21,801 nucleotides of DNA, from positions 1-21,801 of the IMG/VR virus record IMGVR_UViG_3300032282_004166; one strand, written 5' to 3'. Made by a program: the position numbers and the translations under genes. This DNA is from a virus. Positions within the stretch are counted from its first letter, which is position 1. The number at the start of each line of letters is the position of its first letter. Of this stretch, positions 1 to 7,041 are shown piece after piece. Below the pieces are notes generated by a model, which was not told where the DNA came from, did not search any database, and was given only the letters and a program-made list of their open reading frames with translations.

Positions 1-380
1 CCAGAAGTGTTAGCGTAAAGTGCCCGATACCCCACGCCAACATTTTCGGCAGTGGTTGTTGAGTTAAGAGCTTCATATCCAATAGCAGTAGCACTACCTG
101 TATTGGTCTTTCCATAAACAGTACCCAATGCAGTAGGCGTAGCAGCAGAGCCACCACTTGCGGGTGTTGCCCATGTGGGAGCCGAGCCTGAACCCGCAGA
201 AGTCAATACTTGACCGTTTGTTCCAGTTGAATTGCCAGAACCTACACCCACAGCGCCAGAAGTATTGAGCGTGAGTGCAGTTGTGCCGTTGTTGACCTGC
301 AGCGCTAAAACACCAGAGGCATCGCCAGTCTGAATCAGGCCGCTAGTTGCCCCGTTACTTGCGTTGATTGTCGATGCCAT
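1..380 (-). CDS. Tail fibre-like protein, partial (3' end beyond window)
   Basis: The frame is open from an ATG at 380 to the left edge with no stop, giving 126 visible residues. The start has a good ribosome-binding site, AAGGA with a 6-base spacer, and that site contains the TAA stop of the preceding gene. The N-terminus (MASTINASNGATSGLIQTGD) resembles that of the 298-residue fibre at 2811-3707: each has a STGD/QTGD step, then LALQ/LVLQ, a TNGTT/NNGTT step and a VGVG step. From about residue 50 it matches the 626-residue fibre at 612-2492 (GTNGQVLTSAGS, APTW, ATPTALGTVYGK) and enters the same TAIGYEAL-type 17-residue repeats. It therefore looks like a hybrid of the two neighbouring fibre genes. 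I infer a receptor-binding or fibre role. Whether it also ends in an S74 chaperone cannot be seen. Confidence 0.8.
   Translation of the reverse strand, partial: MASTINASNGATSGLIQTGDASGVLALQVNNGTTALTLNTSGAVGVGSGNSTGTNGQVLTSAGSGSAPTWATPASGGSAATPTALGTVYGKTNTGSATAIGYEALNSTTTAENVGVGYRALYANTS
108..143. repeat. Direct repeat, copy 1 (pairs with 2295-2330)
   Basis: This 36-base stretch matches 2295-2330 at 35 positions, and the last 26 bases are identical. In both fibre genes it encodes the ATPTALGTVYGK linker just before the 17-residue repeats. It is long enough to support recombination between the two genes. The match was found by eye. Confidence 0.85.
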
Positions 381-389
381 AGTTGTTCC

Positions 390-602
390 TTATGCCGATG
401 CTGTACGCAGTGGTGTCAAGTCTTCGGTTGTCCAGAAGTCTTTAGCCAACATGATTTTCAAATGTTCTTTGTTGCGTGATAGGCAATCAGCCCAATCAGC
501 ATCAGTCATAAAATCTGGCTTCCCGCCATTGATTAGGTTGACGCTATCCATTGCGGCAGAGTAGTGTTGTGCAATTTGTGCGGGGGTTTGTGTATCAATC
601 AT
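390..602 (-). CDS. Small conserved phage protein between fibre genes (70 aa)
   Basis: The product is a soluble, mostly helical 70-residue protein (starts MIDTQTPAQIAQHYSAAMDS, then NKEHLKIMLAKDFWTTEDL). It has no signal peptide or membrane segment. From memory, similar short proteins lie beside fibre genes in environmental tailed phages, but I know of no assigned function. The start at 602 has AAAGGA with a 5-base spacer. The TAA of the fibre gene upstream is part of that site, so translation is probably coupled. Its own TAA overlaps the ribosome-binding site of the next fibre gene (380). A fibre-assembly helper is possible from position alone. Confidence 0.8.
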   Translation of the reverse strand: MIDTQTPAQIAQHYSAAMDSVNLINGGKPDFMTDADWADCLSRNKEHLKIMLAKDFWTTEDLTPLRTASA

Positions 603-611
603 AATTTTCCT

Positions 612-2492
612 TTAAAGGTTAGCGGCATCCAAACGTGCCTTGAGAGAATTGTTTTCGGCTTTAAGTTCTTTAATTGCGTTAATCATGTACCAAGTTAAGT
701 TATCTGCATCAACAGTCATCACGCCTGTGGATTCTGTCTTTACGCATTCAGGCAAAACAACTTGCAACTCTTGAGCAATTACGCCAAGTTGAACGCCTGA
801 TTTTTTAATTGCATCAGTTGGCTTGAGTTCTGCATCAACTTCTTCTGGCAAACGATACTCAAAGTTACGCACTTGAATGGCGTTAATTTTGTCTAAGCCA
901 ACATTATTGTCAATAATGTTCTTTTTAAGACGTTGGTCAGAAGTTTGTGACCAAGTAGATGAGTTGTTGCCTTGATAAACTCCACCACTTTGTGGATTTA
1001 TAAATCCAGTTGAATTGCCTTTGCTTATGCTATTTTGCCCAACAACAATTGCAAAAGTTTCTGCCGCTGATGCCGCGGCCGCATTAGTTCCAACATAAAT
1101 ATTGTTGTAGCCAGTTGTTATAGGCGTTGAATAGTTTCCAGCGTTATGACCAATAAAAGTATTAGAAGAACCAGTCGTTACAGCACGGCCAGCTTGGTCA
1201 CCAAAAGCAGAATTGGCCGAACCTGTAGTAAGAGCTAAAAATGTTAAATACCCACAGGCCGTAGTAGCATCTGCTGTCGTACTAACATAACTTGACGCAT
1301 ATCCTATGGCAGTATTGTTATTGGCAGTAGTATTACCCTGAAGCGCATAAGCACCTATTGCAACACTGCTAGTAGCTGTTGAATTCCTAAGAGTATCAAG
1401 ACCTATTGCTACATTGTAATTTCCTGTAGTGTTATTTAAAAGTGAGTCATGCCCAATGGAAATATTATGAGTGGCAGTCGTGCCGCTATTTCCTGCTCGA
1501 TAACCAACGGCTACATTACCGCTACCTGTGGTGTTGGAAAGTAAAGCCCTGTATCCAACGGCAGTAAGATTTCCTCCTGTAGTGTTAGCATTAAGTGCTT
1601 GCACCCCAAAAGCGACACTGGTTAATCCAGTTGTGTTATTTTGCAAAGAGCCATAGCCCGTGGCAGTGTTATTGTCACCCGTGGTATTTGAGTAAAGTGA
1701 TAATCCACCTACGGCAGTATTGGTTGCGCCAGTTGTGTTGGCTTGAAGAGCATAATGACCAGCGGCGGTATTGTTTGATGCCGTGGTGTTGGCAACAAGT
1801 GCGCCATAGCCAATTCCAACATTGTTAGTTCCCGTGGTCTGAAGTGCAAGCGCATATGCTCCAACACCTACATTATAATAGCCTGTAGTGGTAGCCCCTA
1901 ACGCATTAAAACCAACAGCAGTATTTTCAGTTCCCGTTGTATTTGCATCTAATGCTTGATAACCTATTGCAGTTCCACCAGATGCTGTGGTGTTTGCTCT
2001 CATTGCATAATGACCTACAGCAGTGTTTGACCCGCCAGAAGTCGTATTGAACAATGCAGAAGTGCCAACAGCAGTATTATAAGAAGAAGTTGCATAATAT
2101 AAAGAACTAGCACCAACAGCAACATTATCACTTCCAGTTACCACAGTAGAAAGAGTCTCATCACCTATGGCAGTATTTGATGCGCCAGAAGTTAATGAGG
2201 CAAGTGCTAACTGCCCAAATGCAGAATTATAATTACCCGTAACTGAAGAAGCGGCATTGTATCCAATAGCAGTTAAATATGCGCCTGTCGTTTGCTTTCC
2301 ATACACAGTACCCAATGCAGTAGGCGTAGCGGCGGACGGAGATGGTGAAGCTACCCATGTAGGAGCAGAAGCGCCATTGCTTTGCAGAATCTGACCAGAA
2401 GTACCAGCCGCTGTTGTGGCGTAGGTTGTCCCGTCACCGTATGTGACGCCGCCAGCCGTTGGCGTGTTGTTACCTGTGATCGTTACTGGCAT
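612..2492 (-). CDS. Tail fibre with 17-residue repeats and S74 self-cleaving chaperone (626 aa)
   Basis: This is a trimeric-fibre type protein. Residues 1-73 form a linker with a GTSGQILQSNGASAPTW segment. Residues about 74-490 are some 24 copies of a 17-residue unit of the form TAxGxxALxxNTTGxxN, like the beta-roll repeats of YadA-type adhesin heads. Residues about 517-626 match the peptidase S74 intramolecular chaperone of endosialidase: TSDQRLKKNI, then a GVIAQEL segment, a late DADNLTWYMINAIKEL segment and a terminal coiled coil. In that family cleavage is just before the Ser of SDxRLK, here Ser518, which would release a chaperone of about 109 residues after trimer folding. The start at 2492 has GGAG with a 6-base spacer. 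The protein probably binds the host surface. The chaperone call is firm; the receptor is unknown. Confidence 0.92.
   Translation of the reverse strand: MPVTITGNNTPTAGGVTYGDGTTYATTAAGTSGQILQSNGASAPTWVASPSPSAATPTALGTVYGKQTTGAYLTAIGYNAASSVTGNYNSAFGQLALASLTSGASNTAIGDETLSTVVTGSDNVAVGASSLYYATSSYNTAVGTSALFNTTSGGSNTAVGHYAMRANTTASGGTAIGYQALDANTTGTENTAVGFNALGATTTGYYNVGVGAYALALQTTGTNNVGIGYGALVANTTASNNTAAGHYALQANTTGATNTAVGGLSLYSNTTGDNNTATGYGSLQNNTTGLTSVAFGVQALNANTTGGNLTAVGYRALLSNTTGSGNVAVGYRAGNSGTTATHNISIGHDSLLNNTTGNYNVAIGLDTLRNSTATSSVAIGAYALQGNTTANNNTAIGYASSYVSTTADATTACGYLTFLALTTGSANSAFGDQAGRAVTTGSSNTFIGHNAGNYSTPITTGYNNIYVGTNAAAASAAETFAIVVGQNSISKGNSTGFINPQSGGVYQGNNSSTWSQTSDQRLKKNIIDNNVGLDKINAIQVRNFEYRLPEEVDAELKPTDAIKKSGVQLGVIAQELQVVLPECVKTESTGVMTVDADNLTWYMINAIKELKAENNSLKARLDAANL
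1023..2273 (-). repeat. Tandem array of about 24 units of 51 bases
   Basis: This is the DNA behind residues 74-490 of the S74 fibre. The unit is 51 bases (17 residues), with small indels giving 16-20 residues in a few units. Copies are diverged rather than identical, with conserved TA.G, AL and NTTG..N positions. Such arrays can change copy number by recombination and so change fibre length. Boundaries are approximate. Confidence 0.85.
2295..2330. repeat. Direct repeat, copy 2 (pairs with 108-143)
   Basis: This is the second copy of the 36-base near-identical repeat, again encoding ATPTALGTVYGK. The single mismatch to copy 1 is at 2304 against 117. Confidence 0.85.
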
Positions 2493-2504
2493 GATTTACT
2501 CCGT

Positions 2505-2762
2505 TTATATCCGAGCCGCTTGTGCCGCAGCCTGTGCCGCTTCATAAGCCGCAACCACTTCAGCAGTCCAAGCCGCATTGCAGATAGCCACAACATTAGC
2601 GGGAACGCCAGTTAAGTCTTGTGCGGGTGTAAGGCTTGAACGATGATAGGTTTGGCTGATTTGATTGCCATCTTCCATGATGCGTGTAGCTTCACGATAG
2701 AGAACTGTGCCGTTCTCTGTTACTGTAATTTGGTCAATGACCACTTGTTTTGTTAAAGACAT
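2505..2762 (-). CDS. Conserved hypothetical protein between fibre genes (85 aa)
   Basis: The first half looks beta-rich (VVIDQITVTENGTVLYREAT, then ISQTYHRSSL). The second half is an alanine-rich helix (AEVVAAYEAAQAAAQAARI). It has no signal peptide or membrane span. From memory, short proteins of this pattern often sit next to tail-fibre genes in uncultured aquatic phages; no function is known to me. The start at 2762 has AAGGA at a rather long spacer of about 9 bases. The stop lies 12 bases upstream of the S74 fibre start. A fibre-attachment or assembly role is only a guess from its neighbours. Confidence 0.75.
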   Translation of the reverse strand: MSLTKQVVIDQITVTENGTVLYREATRIMEDGNQISQTYHRSSLTPAQDLTGVPANVVAICNAAWTAEVVAAYEAAQAAAQAARI

Positions 2763-2810
2763 TTTAATTTCCTTTGGTTAAAGTCCGACCTGATAATCCA
2801 ATCAAGTTAA

Positions 2811-3707
2811 TTAAACATTGTATGAAGTCATAAAAGTAAAATTGGCAGTATTTGTAAATTGCGTCTCTGTCATGTAAGCGTCTGACATCCTAAAGTAAGC
2901 AAAAGTAGAAGACCCTTGTGGTACTGCTGATGCGTAATAAGTACCCGAAAGAGTAACATCAGTAAAGATAGAAAAAGCTGCTGCTGCATTAGACCCTGCT
3001 AAAAGTGTAAATGGAAACCCACTTAACTTAGCAATACCAGAGCCAGAGCCATTATTTGTAAAAGTAACTTGGCAACGCAAAGTAACTTGCCTACCTATTT
3101 TTTCGTATGTTCCAACTTGTGTTGAATAAGTAATCCCTGTCGTATCATTGCCAAATGACATTTCTGGTGTCCAAGTACCTTCTTCATAGTCGTCCAAAGT
3201 GTTAGCGTTTGTAGATGCTGATTGAGTTGCGGGGAATGTGATGCCTGTGCCTGTTTGAGGTGTTGCACCTTGAAGTGCAAGCGACTTATCTTTTTCAAGT
3301 GCTAACGCTTGAGTAAAAGTAATAGCATTTCCCGCTGTGCCTGATGCCGCTATATTGAATAGGAAACCATCTTGAAAGTTAATTGCACTTGCAATATCGC
3401 TAACATCATAAATGTAACTAGAAGTTGTTGTTGTAGACCTAAAGTTATAGCCAACTTGAGGATAACCACCACCAGAAATACCACCATATAAAGCCATCAA
3501 CTTAAATGACCTTGCGGCATTAGTTGCAAAATTTCCCGCCTGAAGCAAGAAGTTACCACTTGGAGTAACACCCACACCCACATTCTGTGATGTATCAATA
3601 GTGACGGCTGTTGTAGTCCCGTTGGTCTGAAGAACCAATGCGCCCGTTGTATCCCCTGTGCTAACCAGCGCAGTTGTCGTTGTTGTTCCTGCTGCAATCG
3701 TGCTCAT
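2811..3707 (-). CDS. Tail fibre-like protein (298 aa)
   Basis: The protein is Ser/Thr/Gly-rich and low in charge, as expected for a beta-structured fibre. Residues 1-50 (STIAAGTTTTTALVSTGD, then LVLQTNGTTTAVTIDTSQNV) are a module also present at the N-terminus of the fibre starting at 380. The middle contains DDYEEGTWTPEMSFG, a short motif that, from memory, marks the link between repeats and a C-terminal beta-sandwich in many phage fibres; it is followed by IGRQVTLRCQVTF. An in-frame GTG lies at 3719, but I chose ATG 3707: its ATGA overlaps the TGA of the preceding gene and a GGTGG ribosome-binding site sits just upstream. There is no S74 domain here. The protein is probably virion-attached and part of the receptor-recognition set. 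Confidence 0.8.
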   Translation of the reverse strand: MSTIAAGTTTTTALVSTGDTTGALVLQTNGTTTAVTIDTSQNVGVGVTPSGNFLLQAGNFATNAARSFKLMALYGGISGGGYPQVGYNFRSTTTTSSYIYDVSDIASAINFQDGFLFNIAASGTAGNAITFTQALALEKDKSLALQGATPQTGTGITFPATQSASTNANTLDDYEEGTWTPEMSFGNDTTGITYSTQVGTYEKIGRQVTLRCQVTFTNNGSGSGIAKLSGFPFTLLAGSNAAAAFSIFTDVTLSGTYYASAVPQGSSTFAYFRMSDAYMTETQFTNTANFTFMTSYNV

Positions 3708-4165
3708 ATAACCACCCACCTTTGACCGCTTGGTACTGTAAATGCCGACCCAGAACTGATTGTAATAGGCCCAACACTGAAACCATTCTTGCCGGGTGTC
3801 AGTGTATACGTGCCTGTAAATGTGGTGAAGTTCTCAGTGACCGCGCCAGCAGCCGCAAATGAAGACATCTCTGCTGGGTACGTTACAAATACGTCTTTAG
3901 TACCTGAACTAAAGTTGACTAGAGAACCTGAGTTGCTTGAAGAAAATACGGTTGTGCGGGCTAATGTTGTACCAGAAGATGTATACGTACCAATACCAAC
4001 TTCCCACTCAGTACCGGATTGAGCCGCAATTGTGTAGTAAGTTGTGTTGCCGTTGCCAACAGCAGCAAAAGATTGAAACCCCGTGGATGCGCCAAGCAGA
4101 GTCACTGTACCCGTACCAGTCGTGGTGGTGGTTTCTTTTACTCGGTCTGCTACAACAAAAGCCAT
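3704..4165 (-). CDS. Tail-associated structural protein (153 aa)
   Basis: The N-terminus, MAFVVADRVKETTTTTGTGT, followed by FQSFAAVGNGNTTYYTI, EWEVGIGTYTSSGTTLART and VFVTYPAE, is a pattern I recall from many tailed-phage structural proteins located just before fibre genes. The C-terminal VGPITISSGSAFTVPSGQRW is a segment often seen where a fibre attaches. No enzymatic motif is visible. The start at 4165 has AAGGA with a 7-base spacer that includes the TAA of the upstream gene. The last bases overlap the next fibre start (ATGA). A baseplate- or fibre-connecting role is inferred from position and composition. Confidence 0.82.
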   Translation of the reverse strand: MAFVVADRVKETTTTTGTGTVTLLGASTGFQSFAAVGNGNTTYYTIAAQSGTEWEVGIGTYTSSGTTLARTTVFSSSNSGSLVNFSSGTKDVFVTYPAEMSSFAAAGAVTENFTTFTGTYTLTPGKNGFSVGPITISSGSAFTVPSGQRWVVI

Positions 4166-4174
4166 ATTATGTCC

Positions 4175-5032
4175 TTACACAACCATCTCAACTTCAACCC
4201 AGTTAGGCGTCTGTGAGTCGTCTATATTTTGCCAAGCTGGTGTTTGTGAATTGGCTATATTTTGCCAGTTTGCAGTCTCGCTGTCATCTATTGTTGTCCA
4301 ATAAAAATAATTCACTGTCCCAACTTGACCCCTAGCCGAAACACCGGTCAATGCTACCACTCTATTAGAGCCAACTGATCCAACACTACCTATAGCCTGT
4401 ACGCCATCTTCGGTTGGATTATTTGTTTCTGTAACATCACCAACTGCGCCAGCCGCTTGAACACCAGTCAGGGCAACAAAACGTTCCCCCATCCCAACAG
4501 TACCAACGCTACCAATAGCTACAACACCCGTTTCGGTTGGATTATTAGTTTCAACAACATCACCAACCGCGCCAGTGGCACTTACACCCGTCAGTGCAAT
4601 ATTTCTTGCAGCAACTGATACTGTACCAACCGAACCTGTTGCGCTTACTCCAGTTAATGCTTTGGTGATTGTGCCAACAACCGTACCAACTGCGCCAACG
4701 GCGCTAACTCCTGTAAGCGCAATACTTCTTTCTGCAACAGCCACCGTGCCAACTGCACCCGATGCTTGAACTCCTGTAAGCGCCTGTGATTCTGAACTTA
4801 CTACTGTACCGACTGCTCCAGAAGCTGCAACCCCAGTTAACGCAATACTTCTTTCTGCAACTGCTACTGTACCAACTGCCCCAGCGGCTGAAACTCCAGT
4901 AAGTGCTGGAGCTATCACACCCGTTACTGTACCTACCGCGCCAGATGCCTGAACGCCGGTAAGAGAAACTACTACCGTTTGCCCCGCAAGCGAGGCGAAT
5001 GGCGCTTCGGCAAAGGCGGAGATACCAAACAT
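4175..5032 (-). CDS. Repeat-rich fibre-like protein (285 aa)
   Basis: The N-terminus (MFGISAFAEAPFASLA) resembles a start I recall in other phage structural proteins. Residues 24-240 are eleven copies of a 20-21-residue unit of the form LTGVxAxGAVGTVxVAxxxxA, rich in Gly, Val and Ala and likely beta-structured. Residues 247-281 are three copies of an 11-residue unit (IDDSQTPNWQN-like, with an invariant Trp), probably a different fold at the tip or a docking tail. Two adjacent repeats (the ETNNPTE-bearing pair) are themselves duplicated. The start has only a weak GGA at a 7-base spacer. It lies between two beta-structured virion proteins and the tail-associated 153-residue protein. I infer a tail spike, fibre or whisker component. 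Confidence 0.8.
   Translation of the reverse strand: MFGISAFAEAPFASLAGQTVVVSLTGVQASGAVGTVTGVIAPALTGVSAAGAVGTVAVAERSIALTGVAASGAVGTVVSSESQALTGVQASGAVGTVAVAERSIALTGVSAVGAVGTVVGTITKALTGVSATGSVGTVSVAARNIALTGVSATGAVGDVVETNNPTETGVVAIGSVGTVGMGERFVALTGVQAAGAVGDVTETNNPTEDGVQAIGSVGSVGSNRVVALTGVSARGQVGTVNYFYWTTIDDSETANWQNIANSQTPAWQNIDDSQTPNWVEVEMVV
4190..4294 (-). repeat. Three 33-base repeats encoding a Trp-containing 11-mer
   Basis: The units encode IDDSETANWQN, IANSQTPAWQN and IDDSQTPNWVE at the C-terminus of the repeat-rich protein. Trp is conserved in all three. Boundaries are approximate. Confidence 0.8.
4313..4963 (-). repeat. Eleven tandem repeats of 60-63 bases
   Basis: The array encodes eleven LTGVxAxGAVGTV units of the fibre-like protein. 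Some neighbouring units share long nucleotide identity, for example the AVAERSIA-encoding stretches near 4719-4746 and 4840-4867. This points to recent internal duplication. Confidence 0.85.
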
Positions 5033-5064
5033 GGCTATTCCGGTGAGTTACCCCACCGACCCTA

Positions 5065-5565
5065 TTAGGTTGTAGCCAAGCGGATCAGCGCAGTCGTAGT
5101 CGTATTCGATGGCATCGTCAATGTAAACGTACCAGCCGTAATAGTCTGTGAACCAAAGGTGTGAACGCTAACAGCGGTGTTACCTTGAGTAGAGTTATAG
5201 AGCAATACTGTATCAAACGCGGTAGTCACAGTAAGAGCCGACCATGAAAAACTAGCAGAAGGTGTCCAATAAGCTACGCCCGCCGTTACAGACGAATTTG
5301 TTGCAGTAACAGCATTGCCGTTGGTTACCGTTACACCACCAGCCGTATACCCTGTACCGGAAGTATTGGTCACTTCGCCAGTAGTAGAGTAAACCGTAGT
5401 AGAAGCGTTAACAGTTGCGGATGCAAAATACAATGCCGCCTTAAACGTATCGGTAGTAGGTGCTGTCAAACTTGTACGCGAAGTAAGCGTAATAGTTCCA
5501 AATTGGTGCCCGCCATTGAGCAACTGCCCCATAAATGATGTGCACATCGCTTGTGTATTTGCCAT
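5065..5565 (-). CDS. Beta-structured virion protein, paralog of 5779-6195 (166 aa)
   Basis: The protein is Thr/Ser/Val-rich with no charged clusters. It aligns along its length with the 138-residue protein two genes upstream: both have QLL.G.H.F, DTFK.ALY..SA, TTVYS...EV and SGTGYTA.G near the N-terminus and FG.Q....FT...P.N...ALIR at the C-terminus. It is longer because of insertions after GT (about residue 24) and around NTSGTGYTA. The start has AAGGA with a 6-base spacer and the site contains the TAA of the 64-residue gene. The pair probably forms related subunits of one tail or neck structure. Function is unproven. Confidence 0.78.
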   Translation of the reverse strand: MANTQAMCTSFMGQLLNGGHQFGTITLTSRTSLTAPTTDTFKAALYFASATVNASTTVYSTTGEVTNTSGTGYTAGGVTVTNGNAVTATNSSVTAGVAYWTPSASFSWSALTVTTAFDTVLLYNSTQGNTAVSVHTFGSQTITAGTFTLTMPSNTTTTALIRLATT

Positions 5566-5574
5566 GATGTTTCC

Positions 5575-5769
5575 TTATTCAAAAGAAGCTGCTTCAGCGA
5601 ACAGCGGAGGGGATGTTTTTAAACGAACATGGGCAGAGCGATGAACTAATTCACCCTCTAGCCAATACTCAACCCAAGTTGTGTATTCAATGTCATTATC
5701 TAATGAACCTTCTTTTTTCTCAAGAAGAGAATCGTCCATTTCGCCTTTGGTGGTTGTGACCAATGCCAT
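5575..5769 (-). CDS. Conserved hypothetical protein (64 aa)
   Basis: This is a small acidic protein starting MALVTTTKGEMDDSLLEKKE and containing TTWVEYWLEGELVHRSAHV. From memory, close relatives occur in the same position in uncultured aquatic phages, but no function is assigned. There is no membrane segment or signal. The start at 5769 has AAGGA with a 6-base spacer, and the TAA of the upstream paralog forms part of that site. Lying exactly between two paralogous virion genes suggests that a duplication took place around it, or that it was inserted between them. Confidence 0.78.
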   Translation of the reverse strand: MALVTTTKGEMDDSLLEKKEGSLDNDIEYTTWVEYWLEGELVHRSAHVRLKTSPPLFAEAASFE

Positions 5770-5778
5770 ATTTATTCC

Positions 5779-6195
5779 TTACGTTATTCGGATAAGTGCG
5801 TTTTCGGGATCATTCGTGGGCAACTGAATCGTAAATGATTGACCCAACATTGTTTGATCAATACCAAAGTTCAATACACCTACTGATTTATTGCTTTTGG
5901 TAACGTTATAAATTAACGCACCACGCGTAGCAAAAGTGGCTCCTAACCACTCCGGGTTAGTGAAACTAACATATGCAATCCCTTGCCCTAAATTTACGGT
6001 GACGTTTGTCAACACCAATCCTGTAGCGGTGTATCCCGTTCCCGATACTTCGTTTGTGCTGCTATAGACCGTTGTTGTTGGACCTAAGTCGGCGCTAGAA
6101 GTATACAGAGCAATCTTAAATGTATCTGTTGAAAAATCATGCACTCCAAGCAGCAACTGCTGCTTGAAACTGTTGGTGAGTCCTGCTGTAATCAT
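5779..6195 (-). CDS. Beta-structured virion protein, paralog of 5065-5565 (138 aa)
   Basis: The sequence starts MITAGLTNSFKQQLLLGVHDF and continues with DTFKIALYTSSA, TTVYSSTNEVSGTGYTATG and a FGIDQTML...FTIQLPTNDPENALIRI ending. This is a recurrent pattern among phage structural proteins found downstream of head-tail adaptors. It is the shorter of two paralogs in this window. The start at 6195 follows the TAA of the adaptor gene by three bases and has only a weak GAG, so re-initiation after the adaptor is likely. I infer a tail or neck structural subunit. Confidence 0.78.
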   Translation of the reverse strand: MITAGLTNSFKQQLLLGVHDFSTDTFKIALYTSSADLGPTTTVYSSTNEVSGTGYTATGLVLTNVTVNLGQGIAYVSFTNPEWLGATFATRGALIYNVTKSNKSVGVLNFGIDQTMLGQSFTIQLPTNDPENALIRIT

Positions 6196-6198
6196 GCG

Positions 6199-7041
6199 TT
6201 ATCTCACAGGTAGTTTGACTTGACCATCACGATAAGCATCGCCACGCTGCTTGCCATCACCCAAGTTCTTTAACAGGCCTAGCGCTTCTTGGTATTTCCC
6301 GTTGTACAGCGCCAACATATCCTGCTCACCCTTCATGTAGGTATATGCTTCAACCAAGCAGCCATAGAGTAGCGCTGTGTCAAAGTTGTCACCTAACCAA
6401 GAAGTACCTGCCGTCACAATGGACGGTGGGTAGTAATAGAAATGCAATTCTGCTAAGTAACTTGCATCAGGTGTCGGGCCCACAATAAATGTCAGTTCAT
6501 CTATGTTGGAAATATTAGGGCCAAACAGTGCATAGTACTTTGGCTGGGCACGGTAATTAGCTGCGGGATACACTTCACGAATAAAGTTGACATCCTTGTT
6601 TATCAGGTATGTGTAATCGCCTTGTATAGCCATTGTGCCCGACACTGTGCCGCTATTTGCAACAGACAATGTCAATGTTGTGCCATTAATCACCGTAATT
6701 GCAGCGGCTGTACCAATTCCAGTACCTGTAACATATTGCCCCACTGCTAGGCCAGAAGCACTAGACACCACAATCGTAAACGCACCTGAAGTGCCCGTAG
6801 CAGTAGGGGTGTTGTAAGGGTAAACGGCTAACGAGTAAGCAGACAAGAAGTCCTCAGGGCAAGCAATATATTTATTGCCCGCCTGCAAGTTTCCCGTCAT
6901 GTTTTTGCGCAAATTAGAAATCTGCACTGAGTTATAGATGCGTTGCTCTGCCTGCTTTGTAAAAGTGGCAAGATTAGTTGCACCGAAACTGGTGTTTTCA
7001 GTGTAGGCTTGAATAGCAGCAACAAGTTCCGTGTATGTCAT
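6199..7041 (-). CDS. Phage adaptor protein with an inserted beta domain (280 aa)
   Basis: The N-terminal helical part (MTYTELVAAIQAYTEN, then FTKQAEQRIYNSVQISNLRK) and the C-terminal part (LTFIVGPTPDASYLAELHFY, then NFDTALLYGCLVEAYTYMKG) fit the phage adaptor family of the neck region, comparable to T7 tubular protein A (gp11). Between them, at residues about 78-140, lies a Gly/Thr-rich stretch (SGLAVGQYVTGTGIGTAAA...TLTLSVANSGTVSG). It looks like an immunoglobulin-like or fibre-type beta domain, and the adaptor sequence resumes right after it with DYTYLINKDVNFIREVYP. The start overlaps the previous stop (ATGA), indicating coupling to the zinc-ribbon gene. The protein likely forms a ring below the portal. 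The family call is good; the role of the insert is unknown. Confidence 0.82.
   Translation of the reverse strand: MTYTELVAAIQAYTENTSFGATNLATFTKQAEQRIYNSVQISNLRKNMTGNLQAGNKYIACPEDFLSAYSLAVYPYNTPTATGTSGAFTIVVSSASGLAVGQYVTGTGIGTAAAITVINGTTLTLSVANSGTVSGTMAIQGDYTYLINKDVNFIREVYPAANYRAQPKYYALFGPNISNIDELTFIVGPTPDASYLAELHFYYYPPSIVTAGTSWLGDNFDTALLYGCLVEAYTYMKGEQDMLALYNGKYQEALGLLKNLGDGKQRGDAYRDGQVKLPVR

Noticed and set aside
1023-2273. CRISPR-like array
   Set aside because: The repeats are in-frame 51-base coding units with no constant repeat and unique spacer pattern.
1-3707. Diversity-generating retroelement acting on the fibres
   Set aside because: No reverse transcriptase, no template/variable repeat pair with A-specific changes and no IMH-like element is visible.
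3708-3719. GTG start at 3719 for the 298-residue fibre
   Set aside because: ATG 3707 has an ATGA overlap with the preceding stop and better spacing from a GGTGG site.
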